Positions 7,776-16,247 are shown, numbered from the stretch's first letter. The stretch: DNA of 43,961 bases from JABCPE02 sp963509715 (GCA_963509715.1 CAUPCB010000010.1:1-43961), one strand, 5' to 3'. Made by a program: numbers and translations. Notes: generated by a model from the letters alone, not told the origin.

Positions 7776-9015
7776 ATTTCATATCATACATGACTAGCGC
7801 GGTCACGAGTTTGGGTTCTATGTAAGTACATTTTGGAGGCATTTTCAAATTTTTATCTGCGATTTCTACTAAATCAGAAAAACTCACAGGATGCACCCCG
7901 AATGCCACTTTATATCCCTCATTATCAACCTTTTCTTTTAGTTTTGTGATTCCCTCCACGCAAGAACTTCCCCGTAGGTAATCTACTCGCTTGGTGGTTT
8001 TCAAATCATCTATTCCTAAAATAGGACTCAGTATATATTTGTCCAAAAGATAATGGTCTATAATCCCCAAACACTCTTCACAACAGCATTCTTCCTTTAG
8101 TGTAAGTTTATAAAACTGTCCATCTAAATAAAGACTTATAAAGTGTTTTTGCTCTGGATAATATGGGTTTTCTCCTTTATTTTCAATGATAAATTTATCC
8201 TCCAACTGATGCAAAAACTGCTCCACCGTTAGACCATTCAAATCCTTGACAACCTTATTAAAATCGTTAATTTTAATAGATTGGTCAGAAACTATGAAAC
8301 TATAAACAAAGTTATACGGCTCATTTCCAATATGATTAGGATTTTTATCCTTTCTCTGCTCAGAATAGAGCGCTGTAGAACCCATCCTATGATGTCCGTC
8401 AGCAATGTAGAAAGCCTCTACTTTTGCTAAAATTTGTTCATATTTTTTCAAGGTTTCTTCATCTTGAATTTTCCAAACACGATGTTTAGTCCCCTTGCTG
8501 TCTGCATATTCCAAAACAGGATTTTTCCTTTCTTCCTCACTCATAAGAGCCTCTAATTCAGCATTTGAAGAATAGGTCAAAAGCACTGGTTCCGCTTGGA
8601 GATTCACACCTTCCAGATACTTAGACAGTTTTTCTTTTCTGTGTGTGAGTGTTTCTTCGTGCTTTTTAATCTTTCCCGAATTATAATCTTCTACGGAAAC
8701 CAATCCTAAAAGCCCTCTGAAAACACTGCCATCAGGCAATACTTGACAATACAAATAATATCCTGATTCGTCCTCCTGATGTAAGTTGTGATTTCTCAGC
8801 AACTCCTCATAATTCGCCCTCACTCTACCCAAATTCTGCTCCAAATTCTGAGGTTCACCAGACAAATACGGTTCCACCATTCTCACATAAGAAAACTCTC
8901 TCTCGGCTTTCTTTGCGATTTCTTCATGAGTATAATTACTCAATGGGCGTGTAGGAAAACTTTTTATATACTCCCCATAGGGCGTTATCCCACGAAATGG
9001 CTTGAATACGGGCAT
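7774..9015 (-). CDS. DUF1015 family protein
   Basis: A 413-residue cytosolic protein of the DUF1015 family. The N terminus (MPVFKPFRGITPYGEYIKSF) and the central motif FYIADGHHRMGSTALY (about 201-216) are the family hallmarks. A cysteine cluster EECCCEECLG is at about 307-316. The biochemical function is unknown; a predicted ATP-independent or kinase-like role has been suggested from genome context only. In many Bacteroidota this gene sits beside serC and serA, and here it follows serC by 30 bases, so a role tied to serine or PLP metabolism is inferred from position. It is the last gene of the minus-strand ferredoxin-serC unit. Confidence 0.9.
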   Translation of the reverse strand: MPVFKPFRGITPYGEYIKSFPTRPLSNYTHEEIAKKAEREFSYVRMVEPYLSGEPQNLEQNLGRVRANYEELLRNHNLHQEDESGYYLYCQVLPDGSVFRGLLGLVSVEDYNSGKIKKHEETLTHRKEKLSKYLEGVNLQAEPVLLTYSSNAELEALMSEEERKNPVLEYADSKGTKHRVWKIQDEETLKKYEQILAKVEAFYIADGHHRMGSTALYSEQRKDKNPNHIGNEPYNFVYSFIVSDQSIKINDFNKVVKDLNGLTVEQFLHQLEDKFIIENKGENPYYPEQKHFISLYLDGQFYKLTLKEECCCEECLGIIDHYLLDKYILSPILGIDDLKTTKRVDYLRGSSCVEGITKLKEKVDNEGYKVAFGVHPVSFSDLVEIADKNLKMPPKCTYIEPKLVTALVMYDMK

Positions 9016-9045
9016 AAATCTTGTTTTTTTATGCTTTAATAGATT

Positions 9046-10104
9046 TTACTGAATAGATCTCATTACATCTACCAATACCTGTACACTTTCTATCGGTAAG
9101 GCATTGTACATACTTGCTCTGTATCCTCCCAAGTTCCTATGTCCATTTAGACCATTGATTCCTGCTTCTTTCCAAGCTTTGTCAAACGCTTCTTTTTTAG
9201 ATTCATCTAGAAGTTTGAAAGAAACATTCATATTAGAACGGTCTTCTGGACGGCAGAAACTCTCAAATAATGGGTTTCTGTCTATTTCATCATAAAGAAG
9301 TTTTGCTTTCGCATTATTTCTCTGCTCTGCTGCTGCTATTCCACCATTTTTTTCAAGGTGCTGTAATGTAAGCAAACTCGCATAAATAGGGAATACAGGA
9401 GGTGTATTAAACATCGCATCTTTGCTGATGTGAACCTGGTAATCCAAATAAGAAGGAATATCTCTTCCTGTTTTTCCTAAAATATCCTTTTTCACTACTA
9501 CCAAAGTAGCTCCAGCAGGTCCCATATTCTTCTGAGCACCAGCATAGATAAGGTCAAACTGAGAAAAATCTATCTCTCTACTGAAAATATCTGAAGACAT
9601 ATCGCACACTAGAGATGTTCCCACTTTCGGGAAAGATTTCATCTGTGTACCGAAGATAGTATTGTTAGAAGTACAGTGAAAATAGTCATATTCTGCACCC
9701 ACAGTATAGTCTTTTGGGATGAAAGAATAGTTTTCTTCTTTAGAAGAACCTACGATATCCACCTGTCCAAGTCGTTTAGCTTCTTTGATTGCACCTGCTG
9801 CCCAAGTTCCTGTATCTGTGTAAGCTGCCTTCCCTCCTACTTTCATCAAGTTAAAAGGAACCATTACAAACTGTAAAGACGCTCCTCCTCCTAGATAAAG
9901 TACATCATAATCATCTCCTAATTTCATTAGTCTTTTTACGATGGCTCTAGCCTCATCCATTACTTCGATGAAATCTTTACTTCTGTGAGAAATCTCTAGT
10001 AATGACAATCCGATACCATTAAAATCCAAAATAGCTTCTGCTGATTTCTGGAAAACTTCTTGCGGCAAAATACACGGTCCTGCGCTGAAATTGTGCTTTT
10101 TCAT
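9046..10104 (-). CDS. serC: 3-phosphoserine / phosphohydroxythreonine aminotransferase
   Basis: SerC is a class V PLP-dependent aminotransferase that converts 3-phosphohydroxypyruvate and glutamate to phosphoserine. It also acts on 3-hydroxy-4-phosphohydroxythreonine in the DXP-dependent PLP pathway, which fits the pdxJ gene in this window. The 352-residue length is standard. Seen are MKKHNFSAGPCILP at the N terminus, EISHRSKDF (about 39-47), LYLGGGASLQFVMVP (phosphate-binding loop, about 70-84), CDMSSDIFSR, and the PLP lysine in YAGAQKNMGPAG (about 187-198). The C terminus has HRNLGGYRASMYNALP. The expected serA is not next to it. A TACCTTTA sequence upstream (minus strand, near 10160) is a weak internal promoter candidate. 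Confidence 0.97.
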   Translation of the reverse strand: MKKHNFSAGPCILPQEVFQKSAEAILDFNGIGLSLLEISHRSKDFIEVMDEARAIVKRLMKLGDDYDVLYLGGGASLQFVMVPFNLMKVGGKAAYTDTGTWAAGAIKEAKRLGQVDIVGSSKEENYSFIPKDYTVGAEYDYFHCTSNNTIFGTQMKSFPKVGTSLVCDMSSDIFSREIDFSQFDLIYAGAQKNMGPAGATLVVVKKDILGKTGRDIPSYLDYQVHISKDAMFNTPPVFPIYASLLTLQHLEKNGGIAAAEQRNNAKAKLLYDEIDRNPLFESFCRPEDRSNMNVSFKLLDESKKEAFDKAWKEAGINGLNGHRNLGGYRASMYNALPIESVQVLVDVMRSIQ

Positions 10105-10205
10105 TGTTTTTAATTTTTATATATGACTTTTTAAATTTTTTACTAAACTAAACTTGGGTTTAAAGGTAATTATTTTCCTCCATTCCTCCAAAAGAATCAG
10201 GAAAA

Positions 10206-10556
10206 TTATTCTCCATGCATGAACGCCTTCTTCGTGAGAAGCTGCTCTTCTGTCTCCACATGGTCTTCATCTGGCACACAGCAGTCCACAGGGCACACTG
10301 CGGCGCACTGCGGCTCATTATGAAAGCCTATACACTCCGTACATTTATCCGTTACTATGAAATATGTATCATCGCTCACTGGCGGCTGCGCCTCATCCGC
10401 ATCCAAAGTAAGTCCCGAGGGAAAAGTTATCATTCCTGATAATATAGTTCCATCTGAAGCCCTCCAATCCACTGCACTTTCATAAATGGCATTGTTGGGA
10501 CATTCAGGCTCACATGCTCCACAATTGATACATTCGTCCGTTATTTTGATAGCCAT
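10206..10556 (-). CDS. 2[4Fe-4S] ferredoxin
   Basis: A 116-residue cytosolic electron carrier. The first cluster motif CINCGACEPECP (residues 9-20) is canonical C-x2-C-x2-C-x3-CP. The second set is CTECIGFHNEPQCAAVCPVD (about 73-92), with the insertion between second and third Cys that is typical of YfhL/Alvin-type ferredoxins. About 50 residues between the two motifs include an AIYESAVDWR strand. It starts the minus-strand unit with serC and DUF1015 and is divergent from the acyl-CoA reductase. Possible electron partners include the KorA-type oxidoreductase at 20540, but that is inference. The identification is firm; the partner is unknown. Confidence 0.93.
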   Translation of the reverse strand: MAIKITDECINCGACEPECPNNAIYESAVDWRASDGTILSGMITFPSGLTLDADEAQPPVSDDTYFIVTDKCTECIGFHNEPQCAAVCPVDCCVPDEDHVETEEQLLTKKAFMHGE

Positions 10557-10571
10557 TAGTATTATATTTTT

Positions 10572-10579
10572 TAATTTTG
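10572..10579 (+). promoter_or_regulatory. -7 element TAATTTTG for the acyl-CoA reductase
   Basis: TAATTTTG then C fits TAnnTTTG and lies 40 bases before the ATG at 10619. It argues for the ATG and against an in-frame TTG at 10577, which falls inside the promoter. It is 2 bases from the opposing -7 box. Confidence 0.6.
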
Positions 10580-10581
10580 CA

Positions 10582-10613
10582 CAAAGTTAATAACTTTATT
10601 TATATAAAAACAA
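10582..10613 (-). promoter_or_regulatory. Promoter for the ferredoxin-serC-DUF1015 unit
   Basis: On the minus strand TTG (plus 10613-10611), 21 bases, then TAACTTTG (plus 10589-10582). The leader to the ferredoxin ATG at 10556 is about 20 bases. It overlaps the divergent promoter. Confidence 0.6.
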
Positions 10614-10618
10614 TATTT

Positions 10619-11656
10619 ATGAAAAATGATAAAATAGTTTCCTCTTTATCGCAGCTGGGCGATTTTTTAAACCAATTTCTCTCCGCTAAACCAGAGAATT
10701 TCAATGAAGAAGAAAGCAAATTCGCTTCCTTGATAAGAAAATCTGAAATAGAAAATTCTTGGTTCACAGAAGAAAGCGTAAGATTTTGCCTAAAAAGCTG
10801 GGCAAAAAACCTTACCAAAGAGAAAATATCTGCTTGGACTGGTCAATATCATTTTTCTTCCACTCCGAAAAAAATCGGGCTGATTCTCGCTGGAAATATC
10901 CCTTTGGTGGGCTTTCATGATGTTATATGTGTTTTGCTAAGTGGAAACATTCCTTTGATAAAACTTTCCTCCAAGGACAGGCTGATTTTACCTTTTTTAC
11001 TGAACAAATGGAATGAGCTTAGCGGCGAAATTTTGGAGTTTCATTTTGTGGAAAAATTAGAAAATTATGATGCTGTCATCGCCACAGGAAGCAATAATAC
11101 GGCTAGATATTTGGAATATTATTTCAAAGATGTGCCGAACATTATTAGGAAAAACAGAACTTCCATCGGAGTTCTAAAAGGTGATGAAACCAATGAGGAA
11201 ATCCAAGCTCTTGCGGAGGATATTTTCCGATATTTTGGGCTGGGCTGCCGAAATGTCACCCGGCTTTTCATTCCTTCCGAAATGCCTTTGGACAGATTGT
11301 TTGAGAACTTTATCAACTTTAAAGAAATCATCAATCACAACCAATACGCCAATAATTACGACTACAACAGAGCCATTTACCTGCTGAACCAAGAGCAGTT
11401 TTGGGACAATAATTTCGTAATGCTCAAAGAAGATGAAAAACTTTTCAGTCCGCTGTCCGTTATCAATTTCAGCCGATATGAAACGATAAACAATGTCCAG
11501 AATTTCCTTTCGGAAAACGAGGAAAACATCCAGTGTGTTGTGGCAAATTCTACGCTTGAAATTCCTGCGGCTATCAGCTTTGGAGAGGCGCAGCATCCTG
11601 AATTAGACACTTATGCAGATAATGTGGATACGATGCAGTTTCTATCAACATTATAG
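10619..11656 (+). CDS. Acyl-CoA reductase (LuxC-like)
   Basis: A 345-residue protein of the LuxC / aldehyde dehydrogenase superfamily, expected to reduce acyl-CoA or acyl groups with NADPH in the cytosol. Seen are the ALDH-like segment KKIGLILAGNIPLVGFHDVI (about 82-101), LSGNIPLIKLSSKD, a nucleotide-binding stretch DAVIATGSNNTARYLEYYF (about 151-169), and GLGCRNVTRLFIP (about 207-219), whose Cys occupies the catalytic position of ALDH-like enzymes. The start is set at the ATG 10619; an upstream in-frame TTG overlaps the promoter. Next to ferredoxin and serC, this gene pair is a recurring flavobacterial arrangement whose purpose is not known to me. Confidence 0.85.
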   Translation: MKNDKIVSSLSQLGDFLNQFLSAKPENFNEEESKFASLIRKSEIENSWFTEESVRFCLKSWAKNLTKEKISAWTGQYHFSSTPKKIGLILAGNIPLVGFHDVICVLLSGNIPLIKLSSKDRLILPFLLNKWNELSGEILEFHFVEKLENYDAVIATGSNNTARYLEYYFKDVPNIIRKNRTSIGVLKGDETNEEIQALAEDIFRYFGLGCRNVTRLFIPSEMPLDRLFENFINFKEIINHNQYANNYDYNRAIYLLNQEQFWDNNFVMLKEDEKLFSPLSVINFSRYETINNVQNFLSENEENIQCVVANSTLEIPAAISFGEAQHPELDTYADNVDTMQFLSTL

Positions 11657-11698
11657 ATATTATCAATAAAACTAAATTACCAATATTATTTTTTTATT

Positions 11699-11706
11699 TA
11701 TATTTG
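11699..11706 (+). promoter_or_regulatory. -7 promoter element TATATTTG
   Basis: TATATTTG then CC lies 35 bases before the ATG at 11741. It gives the YadA-head-like gene its own promoter. Confidence 0.6.
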
Positions 11707-11740
11707 CCAGCTTTTTAGAAAATTAAACAAAAACAAAAAT

Positions 11741-13156
11741 ATGAGTAAAAAAATTTTATTAGCAGCTTTATTATTAACAAGTTATAGTTTATCTAATGCT
11801 CAAACAGGGAGAGTAGGTATCAATACAAATTCACCTTCATCCACACTGGATATCAACAGTGTATCTAATGATGCAAACAAAGGAATTATGGTACCAAGAG
11901 TAACTGCAGCAGAGATGGTTACTATGTCTAGCACATTGACAGACAAACAAAACTCTCTTTTAACTTACCTAAACGAAACTATGCCTGCCGCTAATAGAAG
12001 TGGTAAATTGGAATTTGTCTATGAAAAAGGGTATTACTATTATACACATTCAGAAGGCAAATGGAGAAGACTCTACCCTACTGGTTTTGAGAAAATTACA
12101 GAAAACAACAAAACTGGATATAGAATCATTGGTAACAACTCAGCAAACTACGGAGATATAGGAAAATTTGCTGTAGATGCTAGTTATAGCAGCCAAGCAT
12201 CTACTGTAAAAGGTGCTACAGGAGATTATTCTTTTGCTGCTGGGTTTAATACAACAGCTTCTGGAAATTATGCTGCCTCTGTAGGTTCTCTAAATACTTC
12301 TCAAGGAGAAGGATCTTTTACTGCTGGAGTAACAAACAAAGCAATAGGAAAATTCTCTCTCGCTTTCGGAAGAAACAGCATCGCTGCAGGAGATTATTCA
12401 CTAGCGATAGGAACATCTGATACAACACCAATAGCACCAAAGACAATAGCTATCTATGCGGCTGCGATAGGACAAAACGCCAAAGCGGGAGCCAACCACG
12501 CAGTAGCCATTGGTAATGGGGCAACTGCAAGTGGAGAGAATGCAGTAGCTTTAGGATATATGGCTCAGGCTACTAGTAGTTATGCACTAGCTTTTGGTTC
12601 CAATGCAAAAGCCACAGATGCCAGTGCTGTGTCTATCGGATACGAAACAGAAGCACATTCTAACACTTCTGTAGCTTTAGGAAGACAATCAAAAGTAGAT
12701 ACTAACTCTAACTTTGCTGTTGCCATAGGATACGCCAATGTAGTAGAAAGTGGTAGCCCATACGCTGTTGCTATGGGTGGTACTACTGTTGTTAAAGGTG
12801 TGGCAGCTATAGCTATGGGGTCAAATGTATCTACAAATGGTACAACAGGAGAAATAGCTTTAGGAGCAAATAGTACAGTAGGTGCTGCTAAAAAAAGAAG
12901 ACTAAATGTAGGGAATGGAGCATCTGACACAAATTTAGCTGATGCATTTACTATTCTTGTCGATGGTAGAACAGGAGTTGGGTTTGATAACTTCGAAACT
13001 ACAGCCAGCAAAACAAAACTACAAGTAAATGGAGGGATAAAAGTAGGAAATGAATCTACTTGTAATGCTGCTAATGAAGGAACTATTCGTTTTGATTCTA
13101 CAAATAAAGTTTTTGAGGGATGTACTGGAACCACTTGGGTTAAATTACACCAATAA
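11741..13156 (+). CDS. Secreted YadA-head-like repeat protein without a membrane anchor
   Basis: A 471-residue exported protein. The signal peptide is MSKKILLAALLLTSYSLSNA, cleaved before QTGRVGINTNSP, a start common in Bacteroidota surface and tail-fibre-like proteins. From about 140 to 390 there are about fifteen degenerate 14-residue left-handed beta-roll repeats of the YadA/Hep_Hag type, such as SYALAFGSNAKATD, NAVALGYMAQATS and VAIGNGATASGE. The C terminus (KLQVNGGIKVG, then CNAANEGTIRF and FEGCTGTTWVKLHQ) has two cysteines about 17 residues apart. It has no YadA beta-barrel anchor and no obvious Por sorting domain. It is therefore not a classical trimeric autotransporter. It may be a secreted or cell-surface trimeric fibre; the role is unknown. 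Confidence 0.78.
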   Translation: MSKKILLAALLLTSYSLSNAQTGRVGINTNSPSSTLDINSVSNDANKGIMVPRVTAAEMVTMSSTLTDKQNSLLTYLNETMPAANRSGKLEFVYEKGYYYYTHSEGKWRRLYPTGFEKITENNKTGYRIIGNNSANYGDIGKFAVDASYSSQASTVKGATGDYSFAAGFNTTASGNYAASVGSLNTSQGEGSFTAGVTNKAIGKFSLAFGRNSIAAGDYSLAIGTSDTTPIAPKTIAIYAAAIGQNAKAGANHAVAIGNGATASGENAVALGYMAQATSSYALAFGSNAKATDASAVSIGYETEAHSNTSVALGRQSKVDTNSNFAVAIGYANVVESGSPYAVAMGGTTVVKGVAAIAMGSNVSTNGTTGEIALGANSTVGAAKKRRLNVGNGASDTNLADAFTILVDGRTGVGFDNFETTASKTKLQVNGGIKVGNESTCNAANEGTIRFDSTNKVFEGCTGTTWVKLHQ

Positions 13157-13184
13157 AAGCCACAGACTAGAAATCCATTAAAAA

Positions 13185-13213
13185 TTGCTTTTCCAAAAAA
13201 ATATTTATATTTG
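13185..13213 (+). promoter_or_regulatory. Promoter for the Bax-inhibitor-1 gene
   Basis: TTG (13185-13187), 18 bases, then TATATTTG (13206-13213). Both elements fit the Bacteroidota consensus, 29 bases before the ATG. Confidence 0.7.
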
Positions 13214-13242
13214 TAGAATTAAATTTAAAAACAAAAACTTTT

Positions 13243-13932
13243 ATGGAATTTACAAATCAATTGGTAGCAATGTCCACTGAGGAGCAAAAGGCTTCTTTTT
13301 ATAGAAAAACTTATATGCATGTGGCGTTGGCTATTTTGGCTTTCATCTTTGTAGAAACTGCTTTACTAATGGTGGTTCCTGCAGAACTTATCATGGGAAT
13401 GGTTTCTCAGAAGTATGTATGGTTACTAATCATCGGTGGATTTTGGCTGGCTTCTATGCTGGCTGAGAAATGGACTATGGCGAGCAGCCGCTCTATGCAG
13501 TATGCAGGATTAGGTTTTTATGTGCTTTTAGAAGCAATTATTTTCTTGCCATTGATTTATATAGCTGTTGCTTATACAGGTGGCAAAGTTATTTTACAAG
13601 CAGGATTGATTACTTTCATGCTATTTTTAGGGCTTACAGGTGTGGCTCTTACTTCTAAAAGAGATTTTTCTTTCTTAAGAAGTTTTATCGTTATTGGAGG
13701 GTTTATTTCTCTTGGGCTAATCGTTGCAGGGATGCTTTTTGGGTTCAATCTTGGACTTTGGTTCTCTGTTGGAATGGTTTTCCTAGCAGGAGCAAGTATT
13801 CTCTACCAAACTAACCAGCTCAAAAATGTCTATACAACAGAACAATATGTAGGAGCTTCATTACAGCTATTCTCTTCTGTAATGCTTCTATTCTGGTATG
13901 TTTTGAGAATTTTAATGAGCAGAAAAGACTAA
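13243..13932 (+). CDS. Bax inhibitor-1/YccA family membrane protein
   Basis: A 229-residue inner-membrane protein with about seven hydrophobic helices. It starts with a short cytosolic segment (MEFTNQLVAMSTEEQKASFY), followed by HVALAILAFIFVETALLMVV and further helices to LFWYVLRILMS. It belongs to the BI-1/YccA/TMBIM superfamily. Characterised members act as pH-sensitive calcium leaks (BsYetJ) or modulate FtsH (YccA). The C-terminal acidic pair region of calcium-conducting members is not obvious here. It has its own promoter and a terminator, so it is monocistronic. The family is clear; the physiological role is not. Confidence 0.88.
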   Translation: MEFTNQLVAMSTEEQKASFYRKTYMHVALAILAFIFVETALLMVVPAELIMGMVSQKYVWLLIIGGFWLASMLAEKWTMASSRSMQYAGLGFYVLLEAIIFLPLIYIAVAYTGGKVILQAGLITFMLFLGLTGVALTSKRDFSFLRSFIVIGGFISLGLIVAGMLFGFNLGLWFSVGMVFLAGASILYQTNQLKNVYTTEQYVGASLQLFSSVMLLFWYVLRILMSRKD

Positions 13933-13945
13933 CAAAATATTTCTG

Positions 13946-13997
13946 AAACACGGGAGTCGGGAGGCTAAATCTTGATTCTCGTGTTTTCGTTTTTTTA
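13946..13997 (+). terminator. Rho-independent terminator before fabI
   Basis: AAACACGGGAGTC (13946-13958) pairs with GATTCTCGTGTTT (13974-13986) with two G-U pairs, then a T-run. It covers the in-frame TTG at 13972, which rules that out as the fabI start. Confidence 0.8.
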
Positions 13998-14028
13998 TTT
14001 TTTATTTAACCAATTTATTCTAAATATT

Positions 14029-14838
14029 ATGTCATACGGACTTTTAAAAGGAAAAAAAGGAATTATCTTCGGAGCTTTAGATGAAAACTCTATCGCTTGG
14101 AAAGTAGCAGAAAGATGCCACGAAGAAGGTGCTAAATTTGTACTTACTAACGCTCCTATCGCTATGAGAATGGGAGAAATCAATAGTTTAGCAGAGAAAA
14201 CAGGTGCGGATATCGTTCCTGCTGATGCGACTTCTATGGAAGATTTAGAAAAATTATTTGACCATGCTATCGCAAAATTTGGGAAAATAGACTTCATTCT
14301 ACACTCTATCGGGATGTCTGTGAATGTAAGAAAAGGAAAACACTACACAGAGCTCAACTACGACTGGCTGGAAAAAGGCTGGGATGTGTCTGCGGTATCT
14401 TTCCACAAGGTGATGAAACTCGCTTGGGAAAAAGACTGCATGAATGAGTGGGGCAGTATCCTTGCGCTTACTTACATCGCGGCTCAGAGAACTTTCCCTG
14501 ATTATAACGATATGGCGGACAACAAGTCTTACCTTGAAAGCATCGCTAGATCTTTCGGATATTACTGGGGCGAAAGAAAAGTGCGTGTCAATACCATTTC
14601 CCAGTCGCCTACAATGACTACAGCAGGACAAGGGGTGAAAGGTTTTGATGGGTTCATCAAATTTGCAGAAGATATGTCTCCACTAGGAAACGCGACGGCT
14701 GCGGAATGTGCAGATTACTGTATTTCCCTTTTCTCTGACCTTACGAGAAAGGTAACGATGCAGAATCTCTTCCACGATGGTGGATTCAGCAACACAGGAG
14801 TTTCCACAAAAGTAATGGAAAGATACAATAAAGGATAA
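14029..14838 (+). CDS. fabI: Enoyl-[acyl-carrier-protein] reductase FabI
   Basis: FabI performs the NADH-dependent last step of each fatty-acid elongation cycle and is the target of triclosan-type inhibitors. From the ATG at 14029 the protein has 269 residues. MSYGLLKGKKGIIFGALDEN holds the FabI-type nucleotide-binding start with the G-A-x-x-x-x-S-I-A-W pattern. The middle has DFILHSIGMSVN (about 87-98). The catalytic region has LTYIAAQRTFPDYNDMADNK, where Y-N-D-M and the following K are the Tyr and Lys of the Y-x6-K motif. The C terminus has LFHDGGFSNTG. It is not in a fatty-acid gene cluster here. It is flanked by its own terminators. Confidence 0.96.
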   Translation: MSYGLLKGKKGIIFGALDENSIAWKVAERCHEEGAKFVLTNAPIAMRMGEINSLAEKTGADIVPADATSMEDLEKLFDHAIAKFGKIDFILHSIGMSVNVRKGKHYTELNYDWLEKGWDVSAVSFHKVMKLAWEKDCMNEWGSILALTYIAAQRTFPDYNDMADNKSYLESIARSFGYYWGERKVRVNTISQSPTMTTAGQGVKGFDGFIKFAEDMSPLGNATAAECADYCISLFSDLTRKVTMQNLFHDGGFSNTGVSTKVMERYNKG

Positions 14839-14846
14839 TTTTTACT

Positions 14847-14879
14847 AAAACACTCTCCACAAAAGGGAGTGTTTTTTTG
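14847..14879 (+). terminator. Rho-independent terminator after fabI
   Basis: AAACACTCTC and GGGAGTGTTT form a hairpin followed by seven Ts. It lies across the upstream in-frame extension of pepT, supporting the later ATG. Confidence 0.88.
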
Positions 14880-14943
14880 TGCAAAATTGGCAAATATTTC
14901 TTATTTTTACCCTTATTTTTTATTTATCAATAAATTTAATACA

Positions 14944-16200
14944 ATGGAACAAATAAAATTAAACAAAGAATGGAGAGAAAAACTCCTTCAGCGCTTTTTG
15001 ACTTATGTAAAAATATATTCCACCAGCGACCCTGAATGTGAGGAAACGCCGAGTTCTCCGCAGCAGTGGGACATCGCGAAATATCTTTTCGAGGAAATGA
15101 AAGCCATCGGTCTGGAAGATGTCTCTATCGATGAAAACGCCTATGTATACGGATTTATCCCGTCTAATATAGAGAAAAAAGTGCCTACTGTGGGATTTAT
15201 CGCCCATTTTGACACTTCGCCTGATTTCAATGGTAAAGATGTAAATCCTCAAATTTGGGAAAATTATGATGGAGGCGACCTGCTTCTTAACCAAAAGACA
15301 GGCTTCACCCTCTCTCCTAATAAGTTCGAAAACCTGAAACAATACAAGGGACAAACCCTAATCACTACGGATGGAACGAGCCTTCTCGGTGCGGATGACA
15401 AGGCGGGTGTAGCAGAAATCATGACAGCTGCAGAATACCTCATCCAGCATCCTGAGATAAAACACGGGCGGATAGCTGTGGGATTCAACCCTGATGAAGA
15501 AATCGGGAAAGGAGCGCACAAGTTCAATGTAGAAAAATTCGGTGCTGAATGGGCTTACACCATGGATGGAAGTGATGTGGGCGAAATAGAATATGAAAAC
15601 TTTAATGCGGCTGGAGCGGTTATCAAAATCCATGGACTGAGCGTACACCCTGGCTATGCTTACGGAAAGATGATAAATGCTGGGCTTCTCGCAGCTGAGT
15701 TTATCCAGTCGCTCCCTGCTAATGAAACTCCTTCTACTACAAGAGGTTTTGAAGGTTTTTATCATCTTTTAGACCTAAAAGCTGATGTTTCCGAAGCGAA
15801 ACTACAATACATCATCCGTGACCACGATGAGCAGAAATTTGAAAACCGCAAGAAATTCATCGCAGAAAAAGTAGCGGAATTCAACCAAAAATATGGCGAA
15901 AATGTCTTTGAAATAGAGATAAAAGAACAATATCTCAACATGAAAAAACAATTCGAAGGCAAAATGCACATCATAGAAGTGGCAGAAAGAGCCATGAAAA
16001 ACCTAGGAATCACTCCAGAAGTGAAGGCTATCCGAGGCGGAACCGATGGCGCACAGCTGTCTTACATGGGACTTCCTTGCCCGAATATCTTCGCAGGAGG
16101 GCTTAACTTCCACGGGCCTTATGAATATGTTCCATTAGAATCTATGGAAAAAGCCACAGAAGTTATCATCGAAATCACTAAAGAAGTAGAGAAATTATAA
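14944..16200 (+). CDS. pepT: Peptidase T (tripeptide aminopeptidase, M20 family)
   Basis: A cytosolic zinc aminopeptidase that removes N-terminal residues from tripeptides. From ATG 14944 (MEQIKLNKEWREK) the length is 418 residues, close to the usual ~410. Extension upstream would run through the fabI terminator, so it is rejected. Metal-site motifs are VGFIAHFDTSPD (about 80-91), GTSLLGADDKAGVAEIM (about 139-155), FNPDEEIGKGA with the catalytic Glu pair (about 181-191), TMDGSDVGEIEYENFNAA and GGTDGAQLSYMGLPCPNIF near the C terminus. The dimerisation/lid domain (about 205-320) includes GLSVHPGYAYGKMINA. It ends at a strong bidirectional terminator. Confidence 0.96.
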   Translation: MEQIKLNKEWREKLLQRFLTYVKIYSTSDPECEETPSSPQQWDIAKYLFEEMKAIGLEDVSIDENAYVYGFIPSNIEKKVPTVGFIAHFDTSPDFNGKDVNPQIWENYDGGDLLLNQKTGFTLSPNKFENLKQYKGQTLITTDGTSLLGADDKAGVAEIMTAAEYLIQHPEIKHGRIAVGFNPDEEIGKGAHKFNVEKFGAEWAYTMDGSDVGEIEYENFNAAGAVIKIHGLSVHPGYAYGKMINAGLLAAEFIQSLPANETPSTTRGFEGFYHLLDLKADVSEAKLQYIIRDHDEQKFENRKKFIAEKVAEFNQKYGENVFEIEIKEQYLNMKKQFEGKMHIIEVAERAMKNLGITPEVKAIRGGTDGAQLSYMGLPCPNIFAGGLNFHGPYEYVPLESMEKATEVIIEITKEVEKL

Positions 16201-16236
16201 AAATAAATCGCCTATAAAAGGCGATTTATTTTTTTG
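16201..16236. terminator. Bidirectional terminator between pepT and recR
   Basis: AAATAAATCGCC and GGCGATTTATT pair around TATAAAA, followed by a T-run and preceded by an A-run. It serves both convergent genes. Confidence 0.88.
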
Positions 16237-16247
16237 TATTGTAAGTT

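Noticed and set aside
11174..11596. Minus-strand open frame opposite the acyl-CoA reductase
   Set aside because: No motif or promoter; the sense protein is clearly conserved.
12580..13134. Long antisense open frame (184 codons) opposite the YadA-head gene
   Set aside because: It is rich in Pro/Ala/Val because it mirrors the repeat codons of the sense gene. It has no promoter and no recognisable domain.
13972..14028. N-terminal extension of fabI from a TTG
   Set aside because: It lies in the terminator of the upstream gene; FabI proteins start at the MSYGLL region.
14869..14943. N-terminal extension of pepT
   Set aside because: It overlaps the fabI terminator hairpin and the residues do not match peptidase T; the ATG at 14944 gives the normal N terminus.
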